Below, piece by piece: positions 22,948 through 24,025 of a DNA stretch of 24,025 nt (positions within the stretch are counted from its first letter, which is position 1; each line of letters opens with the position of its first letter). Source of the DNA: BRH-c25 sp964574195 (GTDB taxonomy: Bacteria > Bacillota > Clostridia > Lutisporales > Lutisporaceae); contig CAZNMO010000052.1 of assembly GCA_964574195.1 (NCBI GenBank), positions 1 to 24,025 on the forward strand. Reading direction: 5' to 3'. A model generated the notes under the pieces. That model was given only the letters and a program-made list of their open reading frames with translations, was not told the DNA's origin and ran no database searches. A program made the translations under genes and the position numbers.

Positions 22948-23952
22948 TTACCTCCCGATATTCTTCCATTTTAGTACGGCTGCTCCCCAGGTCAGGCCAC
23001 CGCCAAAACCCACAAGAACAATAACATCATCATCCTTCAGGAGTCCTTTCCTGCTTGCTTCATCCAGTGCAACAGCCACAGAGGCTGCTGACATGTTGCC
23101 ATATTTGTCTATATTAACATATACCTTGTCATCGGATATCTTCAACCTTTTGACAGCAGATTCAATGATCCTTATGTTAGCCTGGTGCGGGATCAGATAA
23201 TCAACAGCTTCCTTGTTAAGGCCGCATTTTTCCAAAGCTTTTTCCGCTGCCTCACCCATAACCTTCACTGCAAATTTGAACACCTTGCTGCCATCCATTT
23301 TAATATAGTGTAGCCTGTTGTTAATGCTCTCGGTCGAAGCCGGGATCCTTGAGCCTCCTGCTGGCAGCTTGAGCAGATCTCCTCCACTTCCGTCAGCTCC
23401 CATGTATGTAGATAGTATCCCATATTCTTCAGGTACTTCAGAGACTACTGCGGCACCGGCTCCATCGCCGAAGATCACACAAGTGTTCCTGTCTGTAAGG
23501 TCACATATTTTTGATAAGGTTTCCGCTCCAATTACAAGGACATTCTTGTAATAACCGGTAGCTATAAAGTTCTGTGCGACCGCCAGTCCGTAAAGGAAGC
23601 CTGTGCAGGCAGCCTCCAGGTCGAAAGCTGCAGCGTTCACTGCTCCTATATTTTTCTGAACTATGCAGGCAGTTGACGGAAACACCATATCAGGAGTAAC
23701 CGTAGCCACTATGATCAAATCAATGTCTTCAGGCTTAAGCCCTGCATTCTCAAGGGCCCTCTGTGCGGCTTTCGTGGAAAGGTCAGAAGTCGCAGTATTT
23801 TCATCTGCTACTCTTCTCTCGCATATACCTGTATGTGATCTGATCCATTCATCATTGGTATCTACTATCGCTTCAAATTCATGATTTGTCATTATCTTAT
23901 CCGGCAGGCAGCTTCCGGTACCTATAATACCCGCCCTCTTAAGCTTGTTCAT
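22948..23952 (-). CDS. fabH: 3-oxoacyl-ACP synthase III (FabH)
   Basis: A 334-residue enzyme that starts fatty acid synthesis by condensing an acyl-CoA with malonyl-ACP. The catalytic triad is C116 (LEAACTGFLYGL), H256 (LIPHQANIRI) and N286 (IDKYGNMSAASV); GFGGGLTWGA near the end is conserved. The start is the ATG at 23952 (MNKLKRAGIIGTGSCLP), overlapping the end of the upstream gene by 14 bp. An upstream in-frame ATG at 23985 would add eleven residues not seen in the family. Its GGGAG site is 12 nt away, a little far. Confidence 0.96.
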   Translation of the reverse strand: MNKLKRAGIIGTGSCLPDKIMTNHEFEAIVDTNDEWIRSHTGICERRVADENTATSDLSTKAAQRALENAGLKPEDIDLIIVATVTPDMVFPSTACIVQKNIGAVNAAAFDLEAACTGFLYGLAVAQNFIATGYYKNVLVIGAETLSKICDLTDRNTCVIFGDGAGAAVVSEVPEEYGILSTYMGADGSGGDLLKLPAGGSRIPASTESINNRLHYIKMDGSKVFKFAVKVMGEAAEKALEKCGLNKEAVDYLIPHQANIRIIESAVKRLKISDDKVYVNIDKYGNMSAASVAVALDEASRKGLLKDDDVIVLVGFGGGLTWGAAVLKWKNIGR

Positions 23953-24025
23953 CCGTGTTCTCAACTCCCAATTTACTGATTTCATTCTTTATTGTATCCA
24001 GGCAGCTGTTATCATACAGTAGCTT
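23939..24025 (-). CDS. C-terminal tail of the gene upstream of fabH, probably plsX (partial)
   Basis: An open frame enters from the right edge and ends at TAA 23939-23941, leaving 28 residues (KLLYDNSCLDTIKNEISKLG and eight more). The stop lies inside fabH, a 14 bp overlap typical of coupled genes. In Firmicutes plsX (phosphate acyltransferase) commonly precedes fabH, and a helical tail like LYDNSCLDTIKNEI fits its C-terminus. The fragment is too short to prove identity. Confidence 0.6.
   Translation of the reverse strand, partial: KLLYDNSCLDTIKNEISKLGVENTDEQA

Overview
The window is a housekeeping block of a spore-forming Gram-positive anaerobe, most likely a member of the Clostridia (Bacillota). 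The evidence is gene order and family content: the fab cluster runs into rnc, smc, ftsY, ylxM, ffh, rpsP, khpA, rimM, trmD, rplS, rbgA, rnhB, ylqG and ylqH as in Bacillus subtilis, with the clostridial features of FabK as enoyl-ACP reductase, an Elp3-like radical SAM gene between rnc and smc, and spoVS beside smc. All 26 protein genes I support are on the minus strand, so transcription runs from high to low coordinates. No rRNA, tRNA, CRISPR array or intact mobile element was seen.

Layout from the right edge, in transcription order. (1) 24025-18610, fatty acid synthesis: the tail of an upstream gene (probably plsX), fabH, fabK, fabD, fabG, acpP, fabF, tightly packed, with a terminator-like hairpin after acpP and a strong terminator after fabF. 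(2) 18497-12650: rnc overlapping an Elp3-like radical SAM gene, then spoVS behind a sigma-H-like promoter and a three-hairpin leader, then smc. smc is broken twice in this sequence, by an apparent ~40 bp deletion just before the Walker A motif and by a 10-N gap near the C-terminal ATPase domain; both look like assembly defects. (3) 12600-9553, protein targeting: ftsY, then ylxM-ffh with their own promoter overlapping a perfect 20 bp palindrome. (4) 9521-7158, ribosome and RNA maturation: rpsP, khpA, rimM, trmD, and rplS with its own promoter and a structured leader. (5) 6922-1919: rbgA, rnhB, ylqG (hook-length-control-like C-terminal domain), ylqH (FlhB C-terminal domain lacking the autocleavage motif), yraN, an mnmM/YtqB-type methyltransferase and a small DUF2007-like membrane protein. 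(6) 1918-1220: AT-rich non-coding DNA with hairpins and a possible HTH gene remnant. (7) 1219-1: the N-terminal 406 codons of a secreted M6 metalloprotease cut by the window edge.

Functionally, membrane lipid precursor synthesis, membrane protein targeting (Ffh/FtsY), chromosome organisation (Smc), and rRNA, tRNA and ribosome maturation (Rnc, RimM, TrmD, RbgA, KhpA, MnmM) lie in one co-oriented run. I see no clearly novel multi-gene system. The most interesting unexplained signals are non-coding: the spoVS leader hairpins, the palindromic operator-like site before ylxM-ffh, and two inverted clusters of a TTNCGNG heptamer between rplS and rbgA. Several starts were placed by Shine-Dalgarno spacing and family N-termini, and five of them are TTG.
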